From Gammaproteobacteria bacterium (GTDB lineage: Bacteria > Gemmatimonadota > Gemmatimonadetes > Longimicrobiales > Gaopeijiaceae), in the NCBI GenBank assembly GCA_028821195.1, contig JAPPHB010000064.1, forward strand, positions 1 to 64,000: 64,000 nucleotides of DNA. The letters are read 5' to 3'. Below, piece by piece: positions 29,684 through 39,464 of the stretch. The notes below the pieces were generated by a model. It had not been told where the DNA came from, made no database searches, and saw only the letters and a list, made by a program, of their open reading frames with translations. The first letter of the stretch is position 1. The number at the start of each line of letters is the position of its first letter. The position numbers and the translations under genes were made by a program.

Positions 29684-31893
29684 ACGGGGCCGTGCGCGCG
29701 GGATCGACCGCGGCCTTCGTACTCACAGCCCTCGTGGCGGCTTCGAGCCTGCACGCTCTGGCGCCATCCGGCCTTCGGGCGTTTCCGCCGGCGTGGCAGG
29801 AGTCGCCCCCGGGACAGGTTGTCGACCAGGCGTCGGGCGCGGGCATCGCCGGGGCGGGCCTGACGTGGATGCCGCCCGGTGCGGCGCGGGGGCCCCGCGA
29901 CGGCGATGACAGCCTGCTTCCCTTGACCACCAACTCGCTCGGAGCCTTTGCGCTGCCCGAATCCTGGGGTCCCGGGGGCACGGTCGAGGTGGCGGCTCTC
30001 GGATTCGTCGCCCGCACGCTCACGTGGGCGGAGGCCGCGGCGGCGGAATGGCGCCTTGAACTCGCGCGCGATCCGCTGGCGCTGGACGAAGTGGTGGTCA
30101 CGGCCAGCGTACGCGCGCGGCGCCGGTCGGAGATCGCCGTCCCGGTGGAGACCATTGAGGCGGCGGAGATCGCCGCGGCCGGGGCGGCATCCGCGGACCG
30201 CCTTCTGGAGGAGCTGCCCGGCGTGCAGGTCACCGGGAATGCGCCGACCGGGTCGAACCTGCTGATCCGCGGCATCGGCGGCGCGCGCGTGCTGGTGCTC
30301 CTGGACGGGCAGCCGGTCACCGGAACCCTCATCGAGAACCGCGACCTGAGCCGCATGTCGCTCGCCGGCAGCGAGCGCGTCGAGATCGTGAAGGGCCCCC
30401 TCTCGTCCCTCTACGGTTCCGACGCCCTGGGCGGCGTGGTGAACGTCATCACCCGGCTGCCCGCGACCGGCTTCCGCCTGGACGCACGCGCGCTTTCGGG
30501 AGGGGCGGGCCGGCGGGAGGCGGAGGCGACCGCAAGCGGAGGAGGCCGCCTCCAGTACAGCATCACCGGGGGATGGCGCCAGGAGAACCAGGTTCCGGGA
30601 CTCGTCAGCGGCGGCCAGGACGCCTTCGGGCGCGTGTGGGACGGCCGTTCCCGCCTGCGCTTCGCCGTGACCGACGACTGGGAGCTGCGCGCCGGCCTCA
30701 CCTTCCTGCGCGAGCGCCAGCGATGGCCGGTCGGGGGCGGGTTCTCGGGGTTCAACGACAATCGCGGCGTCTCGGGCTGGCTGGAAACCAGGCGCCGGGC
30801 CGGCCCCGGGGAATGGAGCGCGACCGTCTTCGCCCAGGACTACGAACATCTCTACCGGAGCGCGCGGGGCGACGCCCCCATCGCCGGCGACCGCGCCAAC
30901 GCCCAGTGGGAGAGGCTGGCCAAGGGCACCGCCGGCTACTCGGGCAGCCGGGGCGACCACGACTTCGACGTTGGCATCGAGGCCGCGGCGCGCTCCATCC
31001 AGTCGCCCGACAAGCTGGTCGAGGAGCGGGCCTCGGACGACCAGATCGCCTTCTTCGTGCAGGACGCCTGGCGGCTGGGCGTCACGGTGGTGAGCGGCGG
31101 CGCGCGCCTCACCCGCAACAGCCGCTGGGGGTCGAATCTGGCGCCCTCGCTTGGGCTGACACGTGCCTTCGGGGAGAGCCTGCGCATGCGCGCCGCCATC
31201 GCCCAGGGTTTCCGCGCGCCGTCCTTCAAGGAGCTCGGCTGGAGGTACGTCAACCTGGCCGCGGGCGTCACCGTCCAGGGCTATCCCGACCTTCAGCCCG
31301 AGCGCTCCTGGAACGTATCGGCCGGCGCGGAGTGGCGGGCGGGCGAGCGGCTGCTCGTCGACGCCGAGGTCTACACCAACCGCATCCGGAACCTCGTCGA
31401 ACTCGGGTTCATCGGCAACGCGCCGAGCGGTCTGCTCGTCTACTCCCCGCGCAACCTGGCCGACGCCGTCACCCAGGGCTTCGAGCTATCGCTGCACGTG
31501 CTCGCGGGAGACGGCGAGTTCTCCGCCGGCTACGCGCACCTTGACGCACACACGGGGTCCGGCGGGCGGCTCGACCGGCGCGCCAGACACTCCGCGCGAG
31601 CCCGCGCAAGCTGGACCGCGGAGCAGTTCTCGGGCCTCCGCCTCGATGCGACCGCCCACTTCACCGGAAGCGCGCCCATAATCCTGACCCGGCCCGACGG
31701 GACCTCCGTTCCCCTGGGGACCCAGGAGCGGTTCACGGCCGTGGACCTGCAGGCGACCCTTCCCATCGCCGGCAATCTCGAGCTGCTCGCGGGCGTCGAC
31801 AACCTGTTCGACGCCCGTCCCGAGGGATGGCAGGGCATCGTCGAACGCCGGTTCCGGACGAGCATCCGGCTCCGGGAGCTGTTCGCGGGATAG
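29680..31893 (+). CDS. TonB-dependent receptor (heme/siderophore type)
   Basis: TonB box-like region then LLEELPGVQVTGNAPTGSNLLIRGIGGARVLVLLDGQPV; GPLSSLYGSDALGGVVNVITR; ATGA overlap with the HmuY-like gene. Confidence 0.9.
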   Translation: MNGAVRAGSTAAFVLTALVAASSLHALAPSGLRAFPPAWQESPPGQVVDQASGAGIAGAGLTWMPPGAARGPRDGDDSLLPLTTNSLGAFALPESWGPGGTVEVAALGFVARTLTWAEAAAAEWRLELARDPLALDEVVVTASVRARRRSEIAVPVETIEAAEIAAAGAASADRLLEELPGVQVTGNAPTGSNLLIRGIGGARVLVLLDGQPVTGTLIENRDLSRMSLAGSERVEIVKGPLSSLYGSDALGGVVNVITRLPATGFRLDARALSGGAGRREAEATASGGGRLQYSITGGWRQENQVPGLVSGGQDAFGRVWDGRSRLRFAVTDDWELRAGLTFLRERQRWPVGGGFSGFNDNRGVSGWLETRRRAGPGEWSATVFAQDYEHLYRSARGDAPIAGDRANAQWERLAKGTAGYSGSRGDHDFDVGIEAAARSIQSPDKLVEERASDDQIAFFVQDAWRLGVTVVSGGARLTRNSRWGSNLAPSLGLTRAFGESLRMRAAIAQGFRAPSFKELGWRYVNLAAGVTVQGYPDLQPERSWNVSAGAEWRAGERLLVDAEVYTNRIRNLVELGFIGNAPSGLLVYSPRNLADAVTQGFELSLHVLAGDGEFSAGYAHLDAHTGSGGRLDRRARHSARARASWTAEQFSGLRLDATAHFTGSAPIILTRPDGTSVPLGTQERFTAVDLQATLPIAGNLELLAGVDNLFDARPEGWQGIVERRFRTSIRLRELFAG

Positions 31894-32052
31894 ACCCGCT
31901 CGACCCAAGCCGGCGCCGAACTGATTACACCCGGCCGGGGACAGGCCGATCCGGCTTTCGCCAGGCGTCATCGCGCCACCTTTCGGACTCGGGTCGGCCG
32001 CGCTTATGTTGCGGGGTCTCTTGTCTTCCCGTCTCCTTCTCGCGGTGCGTCA

Positions 32053-33678
32053 ATGGTCAAACGAACGATCACGGCAATGCTGGTCGCCCTGGTAATCACC
32101 CCCACCCTCCTGGCGGCCGCGCAGGGCCTCTCCGACGATGAACTCGAGCCTCTCGTGGCCCGTGTGGAAGAGGGCGTCCTCGAGCGCGCCAAGCTGGCCC
32201 AGGTCATGGTGGACAAGATCTTCTCCTTCTCCGAGCTGGGGCAGCAGGAGATCGAGACCTCGGCCTACATAACGGGGATCCTCGAGGACAACGGTTTTAC
32301 CATCGAGCACGCTCCCTCCGGCATTCCGACCGGATGGTTCGCGCGCTGGGGGAGCGGCAGGCCGGTCATCTCCTTCGGGTCCGACATCGACGGCATCCCC
32401 AAGGCCAACCAGAAGCCCGGCGTAGCGTACCACGACCCGCTGATTCCGGGCGCCCCCGGCCACGGCGAGGGCCATAACTCGGGACAGGCCGTGAACGTGG
32501 TGGCGGCGCTCGCGCTGAAGGACGTCATGGAGGCCGAGGGCATCGAGGGCACGCTCGTGCTATGGCCCGGGGTCGCCGAGGAGCAGTTGGGCTCGAAGGC
32601 CTGGTACGTGCGCGACGGCTATCTCCAGGACATCGACATCACCCTCTTCACGCACGTGAGCAGCAACCTGTCGGTGAGCTGGGGCCAGGGGAGCGGCACC
32701 GGGCTGGTCTCCGTGGAGTTCACCTTCGCGGGCGAGGCTGCGCACGGCGCCGGCGCGCCCTGGCGGGGCCGCAGCGCACTCGACGCGGTCGAGCTGATGA
32801 ACGTCGCCTGGAACTTCCGGCGCGAGCACCTGCGGCCCGACCAGCGCTCCCACTACGTGATCAGCGACGGCGGCGATCAGCCGAACGTCGTGCCGCCGAG
32901 CGCTTCGGTATGGTATTTCATCCGCGAGATGGATTACGAGGACATCAGGCGCAACTTCGACACCGCCATCCGCATCGCCGAAGGCGCCGCCCTGATGACC
33001 GACACCGAGATGTCGTACCGGATCATCGGAGCCGCATGGCCGCGGCACTTCAACAGGGTCGTGGCCGAGACGATGTACGAACACATCGAGGATGTCGGGC
33101 TGCCGGAGTGGACCGACGACGACCACGACTTCGCGAGCGCGGTGCAGGAATCGGTGGGAAGCGTCCCGTCGGGGATGCCGATCACCCTGTCGCCCCTGGG
33201 CGAGCCGGGGCCGCGCCGGAGCGGCGGATCCGACGACATCGGTGACATCTCGTGGAACGTGCCCACGGTGACCATGCGCTTCCCGTCCAACGTGCCGGGG
33301 CTTCCGGGTCACCACTGGTCCAGCGCCATGGCGATGGCTACCCCGATCGCGCACAAGGGCGCGGTAGCCGGTGCGCGCGTGATGGCCCGCACCGCGCTCC
33401 AGCTCTTTGCTCAGCCGGAGCTGGTCGACGAGGCGTGGACCTACTTCCGGGAGGAACAGACCGCGGCCGTGGAGTATATTCCCTTCATCGGCCCCGACGA
33501 CCCGCCGCCCATCGACCTTAACAAGGAGATCATGGACGCGTATCGTCCGCTCCTCGAGCAGTTCTACTATGACGAAACCCGCTTCGAGACGTATCTTGAG
33601 CAGTTGGGGATCACGTATCCCACGCTCTCGCGGCCGGTTTCCCAGGAAGACCGGCAGGACACCCCGGGATCGAACTGA
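32053..33678 (+). CDS. secreted M20-family amidohydrolase (aminobenzoyl-glutamate hydrolase-like)
   Basis: Signal peptide; FSELGQQEIETSAYI; FGSDIDGIPKANQKPG; GHGEGHNSGQAVNVVAALALK; TFAGEAAHGAGAPWRGRSALDAVELM. Confidence 0.85.
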   Translation: MVKRTITAMLVALVITPTLLAAAQGLSDDELEPLVARVEEGVLERAKLAQVMVDKIFSFSELGQQEIETSAYITGILEDNGFTIEHAPSGIPTGWFARWGSGRPVISFGSDIDGIPKANQKPGVAYHDPLIPGAPGHGEGHNSGQAVNVVAALALKDVMEAEGIEGTLVLWPGVAEEQLGSKAWYVRDGYLQDIDITLFTHVSSNLSVSWGQGSGTGLVSVEFTFAGEAAHGAGAPWRGRSALDAVELMNVAWNFRREHLRPDQRSHYVISDGGDQPNVVPPSASVWYFIREMDYEDIRRNFDTAIRIAEGAALMTDTEMSYRIIGAAWPRHFNRVVAETMYEHIEDVGLPEWTDDDHDFASAVQESVGSVPSGMPITLSPLGEPGPRRSGGSDDIGDISWNVPTVTMRFPSNVPGLPGHHWSSAMAMATPIAHKGAVAGARVMARTALQLFAQPELVDEAWTYFREEQTAAVEYIPFIGPDDPPPIDLNKEIMDAYRPLLEQFYYDETRFETYLEQLGITYPTLSRPVSQEDRQDTPGSN

Positions 33679-33703
33679 GGACTTTCACAACCGGAGTTTT
33701 CCG

Positions 33704-34207
33704 ATGATCGACGCCAGCCGCAGACTTCTCTCCGCCGCCGCCGCCATGATGTTTGTGGTGACCCTTACCGGCGCGGGCGGCCTCCCGGAGGCCGTCACGG
33801 AACCCCCGGTCGATGCAGCCCCCGTTGTTTCCGCCGACGATCCCACCGAGGTGGGCTGGCGCCTTCTGGCCAGCCTCAACTACCGCACCGGCGAGACGGG
33901 CGAGGAGCTGGCCGCTCTTGCCGGCAAGCTCGTCAAGATCCCCGGGTTCACGGTGCCGCTCGAGGACTGGGCGTCTTCGGCGACGGAATTCCTCCTCGTG
34001 CCCTACGTCGGCGCCTGCATCCACACGCCGCCTCCGCCACCTAACCAGCTCGTCTACATCCAGATGGATGCGGGAAAGCGGGCGACGATGGACGGGTGGA
34101 ACCCGGTGTGGGTCGAGGGTGTGCTCGAGATCGAGATGACCCAGAGCGTGTACGGCTACGTCGGCTTCACCATCACCGGCCAGCGCGTCTATCCGTACGG
34201 TTCCTGA
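33704..34207 (+). CDS. DUF3299 family periplasmic protein
   Basis: GKLVKIPGFTVPLE...EFLLVPYVGACIHTPPPPPNQLVYIQM, characteristic of DUF3299; Sec-type leader. Confidence 0.85.
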   Translation: MIDASRRLLSAAAAMMFVVTLTGAGGLPEAVTEPPVDAAPVVSADDPTEVGWRLLASLNYRTGETGEELAALAGKLVKIPGFTVPLEDWASSATEFLLVPYVGACIHTPPPPPNQLVYIQMDAGKRATMDGWNPVWVEGVLEIEMTQSVYGYVGFTITGQRVYPYGS

Positions 34208-34238
34208 TCCGCGGATGCAGCCAGCTGCTTGCATCAAG

Positions 34239-34273
34239 CGCGCCCTCGCCTGAGTCGAGGGCGCGTTTTTTTT
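34239..34273 (+). terminator. rho-independent terminator
   Basis: Perfect 10-bp stem CGCGCCCTCG/CGAGGGCGCG, 7-nt loop CCTGAGT, followed by 8 T. Confidence 0.93.
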
Positions 34274-34306
34274 GGTGAGACGACGTTCGCAGGGAGACCC
34301 CAATAG

Positions 34307-34990
34307 ATGAGCCTCGCGATCGATCTCCGGCGTCTGCGTTTCCGCTACGGCGGAGGTCCCTGGGTGCTGGACATCCCCGAGCTGACGCTCGCACGCGGCG
34401 AGCGCGCGTTCCTGTTCGGCCCCAGCGGCAGCGGCAAGACCACGCTGCTCGGAGTGCTGGCGGGGGTCCTGGAAGCGAACGAGGGCGAGGTCAGGGTGCT
34501 GGGCGAGGATCTCGCCTCACTCTCAAGCGCACAGCGCGACGCCTTCCGGGCGCAGCACATCGGCTACGTCTTCCAGATGTTCAACCTCATCCCCTACCTG
34601 TCGGTGCTCGACAACATCGCGCTCCCGGCACGCATGGACCCTGCCCGCCGGGCCCGGCTGGACGGCGCCGGCGTGAAGGAGACCGCCGCCCTGCTGGCCG
34701 ATCATCTCCAGATCGGCGATCTGCTGAAGAAGCCCGTGACGGAGCTCTCGGTGGGCCAGCAGCAGCGCGTGGCCGCCTGCCGTGCGCTGATCGGTGCCCC
34801 GGAGCTCATCGTCGCCGACGAACCCACCTCCTCCCTGGATTTTGACCGCCGTGAGGCCTTCCTCGAGCTGCTCTTCCAGGAGTGCGAGCGCGCCGGCGCC
34901 ACGCTGGTGTTCGTGAGCCACGACCGCACCCTGGAGGGCATGTTCTCCCACAGGATCTCCCTCCCCGACATCAACAGGGCGGTGCTCTGA
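34307..34990 (+). CDS. ABC transporter ATP-binding protein (LolD/MacB type)
   Basis: Walker A FGPSGSGKTTLL; signature LSVGQQQRVAACRALIGAPELIVADEPTSSLD. Confidence 0.93.
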   Translation: MSLAIDLRRLRFRYGGGPWVLDIPELTLARGERAFLFGPSGSGKTTLLGVLAGVLEANEGEVRVLGEDLASLSSAQRDAFRAQHIGYVFQMFNLIPYLSVLDNIALPARMDPARRARLDGAGVKETAALLADHLQIGDLLKKPVTELSVGQQQRVAACRALIGAPELIVADEPTSSLDFDRREAFLELLFQECERAGATLVFVSHDRTLEGMFSHRISLPDINRAVL

Positions 34991-36255
34991 TGCTGGTTTT
35001 CGACCTGGCACTCAAGTCGCTCCGCAACCGCGCCTTCAGCACCTCGCTCACGGTGGGCTCCATCGCCCTCAGCGTCGCCCTGCTGATCGGCGTCGAGAAC
35101 GTGCGCGTGGGAATGCGGGAGAGCTTCTCCAACACCATCAGCCAGACCGATCTGATCGTGGGCACCAAGGGCGGCACGATTCAACTGCTGCTCTATTCGG
35201 TCTTCGGGATGGGGTCGCCGACGAACAATCTGACCTGGGACACCTACCGCGAGTGGGCCGAGCATCCCGCCATCGAGTGGACCATCCCCTACGGCCTGGG
35301 CGACAGCCACAGGGGATTCCGCGTCATCGGCACCAACGAGGACTTCTACCGGCACTACCGGTATCGAGGGGGGCAGGCCATCGCGCTGGCCCAAGGCCGG
35401 CCCGGCTCCGGGGTTTTCGATGTAACCCTGGGCGCGGATGTGGCGAGCGAACTGGGCTACGGGCTCGGCGACGAGGTCGCGGTGACCCACGGGATCGGTG
35501 AGGTGGGCTTCCTGAACCACGACCAGATGCCGTTCACGGTCGTGGGTATCCTCGACAAGACCTTCACCCCGGTCGACCGCGCGGTCTACGTCACCCTCGA
35601 GGGCATTGAGGCCATCCACTTCGGATGGGAGGACGGCGCGCCGCCCATGCCGGGCGAGGAGCAGACGCGCGAGGATGTGCTCGCGATGGATGAGATCGAG
35701 ATCACCCAGGTGACGTCGTTCTTCGTGGGGGCGACGAACCGGAGGGACGTGCTCCGGCTGCAACGCGAGGTCAACGACTACGAGGGCGAGCCGATGATGG
35801 CGGTCATCCCCGGGCTGGCGCTGAACGAGATGTGGCAGGGGATCGGCTACGCCGAGACCGGGCTCCGGGTGGTGACGATCTTCGTCGTGCTGGTGGGACT
35901 GCTGGGCATGCTGGTGTCGCTCTACACGTCGCTCAACGAGCGCAGGCGCGAGATGGCGATCCTGCGCGCCGTCGGAGCCGGACCCAACCGGATCGTCTCG
36001 CTGCTGGTGCTCGAGTCGGTGTGCCTGGCCGCGGCGGGGGCGATTGGCGGACTGGCGCTGGTGTACGTGCTGCTCTCGGCAGGGCAGCCCATCGTCGAGG
36101 CGCAGGTGGGGCTCTTCATCCCGATCCGGCCCCCCGGATCCGTCGAACTGCTCTTCCTCGGCGCCGTGGTTACGGCCGGATTCCTGATGGGGTTCGTGCC
36201 CGCGCTCAAGGCCTACCGCACCGCCCTCCACGACGGGCTGGCGGTGCGCGTGTAG
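34990..36255 (+). CDS. ABC transporter permease (FtsX/MacB-like)
   Basis: LKSLRNRAFSTSLTVGSIALSVALLIGVENVR; C-terminal SLYTSLNERRREMAILRAVGAGPNRI; TGATG coupling with the ATPase gene. Confidence 0.92.
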   Translation: MLVFDLALKSLRNRAFSTSLTVGSIALSVALLIGVENVRVGMRESFSNTISQTDLIVGTKGGTIQLLLYSVFGMGSPTNNLTWDTYREWAEHPAIEWTIPYGLGDSHRGFRVIGTNEDFYRHYRYRGGQAIALAQGRPGSGVFDVTLGADVASELGYGLGDEVAVTHGIGEVGFLNHDQMPFTVVGILDKTFTPVDRAVYVTLEGIEAIHFGWEDGAPPMPGEEQTREDVLAMDEIEITQVTSFFVGATNRRDVLRLQREVNDYEGEPMMAVIPGLALNEMWQGIGYAETGLRVVTIFVVLVGLLGMLVSLYTSLNERRREMAILRAVGAGPNRIVSLLVLESVCLAAAGAIGGLALVYVLLSAGQPIVEAQVGLFIPIRPPGSVELLFLGAVVTAGFLMGFVPALKAYRTALHDGLAVRV

Positions 36256-36261
36256 GAGGGC

Positions 36262-37140
36262 TCAGCTCGAAGCCAGCCAGCGGTAGACCGCGCCCACATT
36301 CAGCGGGAACCACTCCTCGTACTGACCCCAGTGGGCGTAGTCCTCCAGGCGCACCTGGGCCATGGCCTCCTCTTCGGACAGGCCCTCGTCGAGCGCGCTC
36401 TGGACGGCGTCCCGCAGATCCGCGTAGTAGGCGAGTTGGCGCTCGATGGTGCCCCGGTCCCCTACGGTTCCGTGCCCGAAGACCATGGTCTCGAAGGGGA
36501 TCTCCATCAGCAGATCCAGCGCCACGTAGAACTCGTCGAAATACCAGCCCGGGAGGTCGCGGAAACCCACCCGGTCGTTGCTGACGAAGTCCACCGCGAA
36601 GGCGATGCGCTCCTCGGGGAGAAACGTCACGATGAGGTTGTCGCTGTGGCTCCGCCCCAGGTAGTGGAGTTCGATGGCACGGCCGCCGAAGCGGAGCGTC
36701 ATCTCGTCGGAGAAGGTCAGGTCCGGAGGCGGCAGGTCGGGATCGCCGCGCTCGAGGATGATGGGCAGCGCGTTTTCCTGGGCGATGATCGGGACGTCTT
36801 CGCCGAACTCGGCCAATAGTGCCGGTGCGCCGGTGGCGTGGTCGGCGTCGCTGTGGCTGTAGACGATGGCCGCGAGCGGCTTGTCCGGGACCGCGCCGCG
36901 GATGGCGCCAGCGAGACCAGCCGCCGCCTCCATCGAGATGGGGTCGACCGCCACCACGCCGTCGTCGGTGTCGACGAAGAACGCGTTGTGCGTGCCCGCG
37001 TTGTACCAGAAGACTCCGTCGGCGACTTCGCTGGTCGCGGGATCCATGGCGGGCGCCTGTTCGGCTGTCTCGGCACATGCGCCGAGGGTCAGGACGATAG
37101 TGGCCGCAATCGGAATGGGGGTACGAATGGGACGGGTCAT
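36262..37140 (-). CDS. MBL-fold metallo-hydrolase lipoprotein
   Basis: Lipobox LTLGACAE; AIVYSHSDADHATGAPAL (HxHxDH-like, first His replaced by Ser), FGHGTVGDR. Confidence 0.85.
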   Translation of the reverse strand: MTRPIRTPIPIAATIVLTLGACAETAEQAPAMDPATSEVADGVFWYNAGTHNAFFVDTDDGVVAVDPISMEAAAGLAGAIRGAVPDKPLAAIVYSHSDADHATGAPALLAEFGEDVPIIAQENALPIILERGDPDLPPPDLTFSDEMTLRFGGRAIELHYLGRSHSDNLIVTFLPEERIAFAVDFVSNDRVGFRDLPGWYFDEFYVALDLLMEIPFETMVFGHGTVGDRGTIERQLAYYADLRDAVQSALDEGLSEEEAMAQVRLEDYAHWGQYEEWFPLNVGAVYRWLASS

Positions 37141-37202
37141 GCGGTCATCCTCCTCCGGGGGCGGGATGGGATCGAGCAGGGCTCCCTCTCGGCAACCACA
37201 CT

Positions 37203-37225
37203 CTGTAATACTCCTGTAATACTCC
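37203..37225. repeat. tandem direct repeat of 11 bp, CTGTAATACTC x2 plus C
   Basis: Read directly in the divergent intergenic region: CTGTAATACTC CTGTAATACTC C. Confidence 0.9.
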
Positions 37226-37358
37226 GCTGCCGATGTCCCACGTGCAACAGGCCGGAGACGCTGCGGCAGTTGCAGCGACCGCGCGTCGTAGCGCTCCATG
37301 CGCGGCTGCGTCTGGAATCCCTTTCGACATCCGGTCGGTCTCGACATCTTTGACGTTG

Positions 37359-38675
37359 ATGCTGAACACGCAACGAGTCTCCTTCAGGGAGTGGGCCTTG
37401 CCCCCAACGTGTCTTTCGTTCTCCCCCGGCAAGAGGCGGCGAAGCTTTCAGCTTGCGTGCGCCGTGTCGGTGGCTGTTGTCGCAGGCTGCGTAGCGCCGG
37501 ATTCCACCGTCACCGAGCTCGCCCTGGAGGAAGTGGCTGTTGAGGCGGCGCCTGGAGCCCGCTTTCCGTCACTCGAGCGCCACGGCGATGCGGTTGTGCT
37601 GAGCTGGCTCGAGCCGCACATGGTGGCGGGCGAGGAAGTGTGGGCGCTGAAGGGGGCTGCGTATCAGGACGGCGCGACGGGCAAGCCCTTCGAGGTGACC
37701 CGGTCGGGCGGCGGCGTCTCGTTCTTCGTGAACTGGGCAGACTTCCCGGTGGTGTGGCCCGTGGGCGACGGGCGGCTGGCGGCGCACTGGCTCCAGCGGG
37801 GCGGCTCGTCCACCTACGACTACGGGGTGCGGGTCTCCTTCTCGGAGGACGGCGGGCACTCCTGGAGCGAGCCGTGGACGCCGCACGAGGACGGCACCCC
37901 CTCCGAGCACGGGTTCGTGTCGGTGTTCGGGCTGGGGCATGGGGAGGCGGGGATGGTCTGGCTGGACGGCCGGCGCTTCTTCGCGGCCGACGGTTCGCGC
38001 GCGGCCAGTCCCCGCATGACGTTGCGATACCGTACGGCTGGCGCCGACGGGACGAAGACCGCCGAGGTCGAGCTGGACGACCGCATCTGCGACTGCTGTC
38101 AGACCGACGCGGCGATGACCTCCGAAGGGCCGGTGGTCGTTTACCGCGACCGTACCGAGGAGGAGGTGCGTGACATCTCCGTGGGCCGCTTCGTGGACGG
38201 GAAGTGGACGGGCGGCGTCCCCGTCCACGACGACGGCTGGGTGATCCCGGGCTGCCCGGTGAACGGCCCTTCCGTAGCGGCCGCGGGCGATGAGGTCGTG
38301 GTCGCGTGGTTCACCGGCGCCGGCAACACGCCCCGGGTGCGGGCGGCCTTCTCCGGCGACGCGGGCGCGAGCTTCGCACCGCCGGTCACCATCGACCTGG
38401 GCAATCCGGTGGGGCGCGTCGCGACCGTGATGCCCGAGCCGGGCACGGCGCTGGTCGCCTGGCTGGAGGCCGAGCGCCTGTTCGCGCGCATCATCACCGC
38501 GGACGGGAACCTGGGACCCGCGCGCCTGGTAGCAGCCTCCTCCAACGCACGCGCGAGCGGCTTCCCGGCCATGCTCGTAGACGCATCGGACCGGGTCATC
38601 TTCGCGCAGACGGTGGTGGACGAGGGCATTCGCGTCCTGCGGTCGCGGCAACCGTGGACGGCCTGGCGGGACTGA
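37359..38675 (+). CDS. sialidase/BNR-like beta-propeller lipoprotein
   Basis: Leader with VVAGCVAP lipobox; repeated SFSEDGGHSWSEPW and AFSGDAGASFAPPV Asp-box-like motifs. Confidence 0.75.
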   Translation: MLNTQRVSFREWALPPTCLSFSPGKRRRSFQLACAVSVAVVAGCVAPDSTVTELALEEVAVEAAPGARFPSLERHGDAVVLSWLEPHMVAGEEVWALKGAAYQDGATGKPFEVTRSGGGVSFFVNWADFPVVWPVGDGRLAAHWLQRGGSSTYDYGVRVSFSEDGGHSWSEPWTPHEDGTPSEHGFVSVFGLGHGEAGMVWLDGRRFFAADGSRAASPRMTLRYRTAGADGTKTAEVELDDRICDCCQTDAAMTSEGPVVVYRDRTEEEVRDISVGRFVDGKWTGGVPVHDDGWVIPGCPVNGPSVAAAGDEVVVAWFTGAGNTPRVRAAFSGDAGASFAPPVTIDLGNPVGRVATVMPEPGTALVAWLEAERLFARIITADGNLGPARLVAASSNARASGFPAMLVDASDRVIFAQTVVDEGIRVLRSRQPWTAWRD

Positions 38676-38766
38676 GACCGGGCAACCGCGGAAGGTTGCG
38701 GGTTCAACCCGATTCCTCCCGGCGGCACCCGATCCCGCCCTCGCGCAACGCTATCCGGAGGCCATC

Positions 38767-39156
38767 ATGACTGACCATCCGTTCGGTTCGGCAGGAAAGT
38801 TCTGGGTGCTGTCCCTCGCGTGGCTGCCCGCCGGAATCGTGGCGGTGTCCCTCGCCCGCGGAGTGGCCCCTCCGCTCACGCCCGAGACCCTGTTCATGCT
38901 CCCCGTGGCGCTCATGTCGCTTGCGGTGACCGCGCCGTGCGGGCTGCCGCTCGCGCTGGCCTTCCGGGGGATCTGGCGGACAGGATCCACGCGCGCAGCC
39001 TGGAAGACCTTCGCGATCCTCGCGCCCATCACCTCGTTCGCGGCGCTATTCGCGGGGCTGCTCGGCCCGGTCGCGATCGCGATCTACGCCGTCGTGCTCA
39101 GCGTTCCGGCGTGGATCGTATACGCGGTCGTGCGCCGCCGCCGGGGTTCGACCTAA
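38767..39156 (+). CDS. hypothetical membrane protein (about 4 TM)
   Basis: 129 aa, strongly hydrophobic segments (FWVLSLAWLPAGIVAVSLA; LFAGLLGPVAIAIYAVVLSVPAWIVYAVV). Confidence 0.65.
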   Translation: MTDHPFGSAGKFWVLSLAWLPAGIVAVSLARGVAPPLTPETLFMLPVALMSLAVTAPCGLPLALAFRGIWRTGSTRAAWKTFAILAPITSFAALFAGLLGPVAIAIYAVVLSVPAWIVYAVVRRRRGST

Positions 39157-39187
39157 TTGGCGACTCCTTCCTGAGCCGTCTGGTTCG

Positions 39188-39448
39188 CTAGGTCGGAGGA
39201 GACTCCCCGGACATCATGATGATGTTCATCCGGCAATGCCTGTAGATCATGGGAAGCCCCCTGCAGACGGTGATCTCCACCCGGTTGCGCCCCTCCACAT
39301 AGTCTGGAGGGTATTCCGTGATGGTGCGGCTGAACAGTGCCGGAAAACGGAACGCTCCGCTGAGACCTACAAGAAGATAGAGCGCCAGTGCGCACGCGAT
39401 CATGGCTTTGTGCTTCACCGTGGTCTCCTGCGACGAAAAGGGCGGCAT
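39188..39448 (-). CDS. hypothetical small membrane-anchored protein
   Basis: 86 aa; single hydrophobic helix MIACALALYLLVGLSGAF followed by a short extracytoplasmic-looking domain; start uncertain. Confidence 0.45.
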   Translation of the reverse strand: MPPFSSQETTVKHKAMIACALALYLLVGLSGAFRFPALFSRTITEYPPDYVEGRNRVEITVCRGLPMIYRHCRMNIIMMSGESPPT

Positions 39449-39464
39449 GGGTGGTCTTCAGGGT

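Noticed and set aside
38682-38728. tRNA-like 3' fragment (GGTTGCGGGTTCAACCCGATTCCTCCCGGCGGCACC)
   Set aside because: The T-arm resemblance is superficial (5-nt loop), there is no anticodon or D arm, and the upstream part is coding; at most a chance match or remnant.
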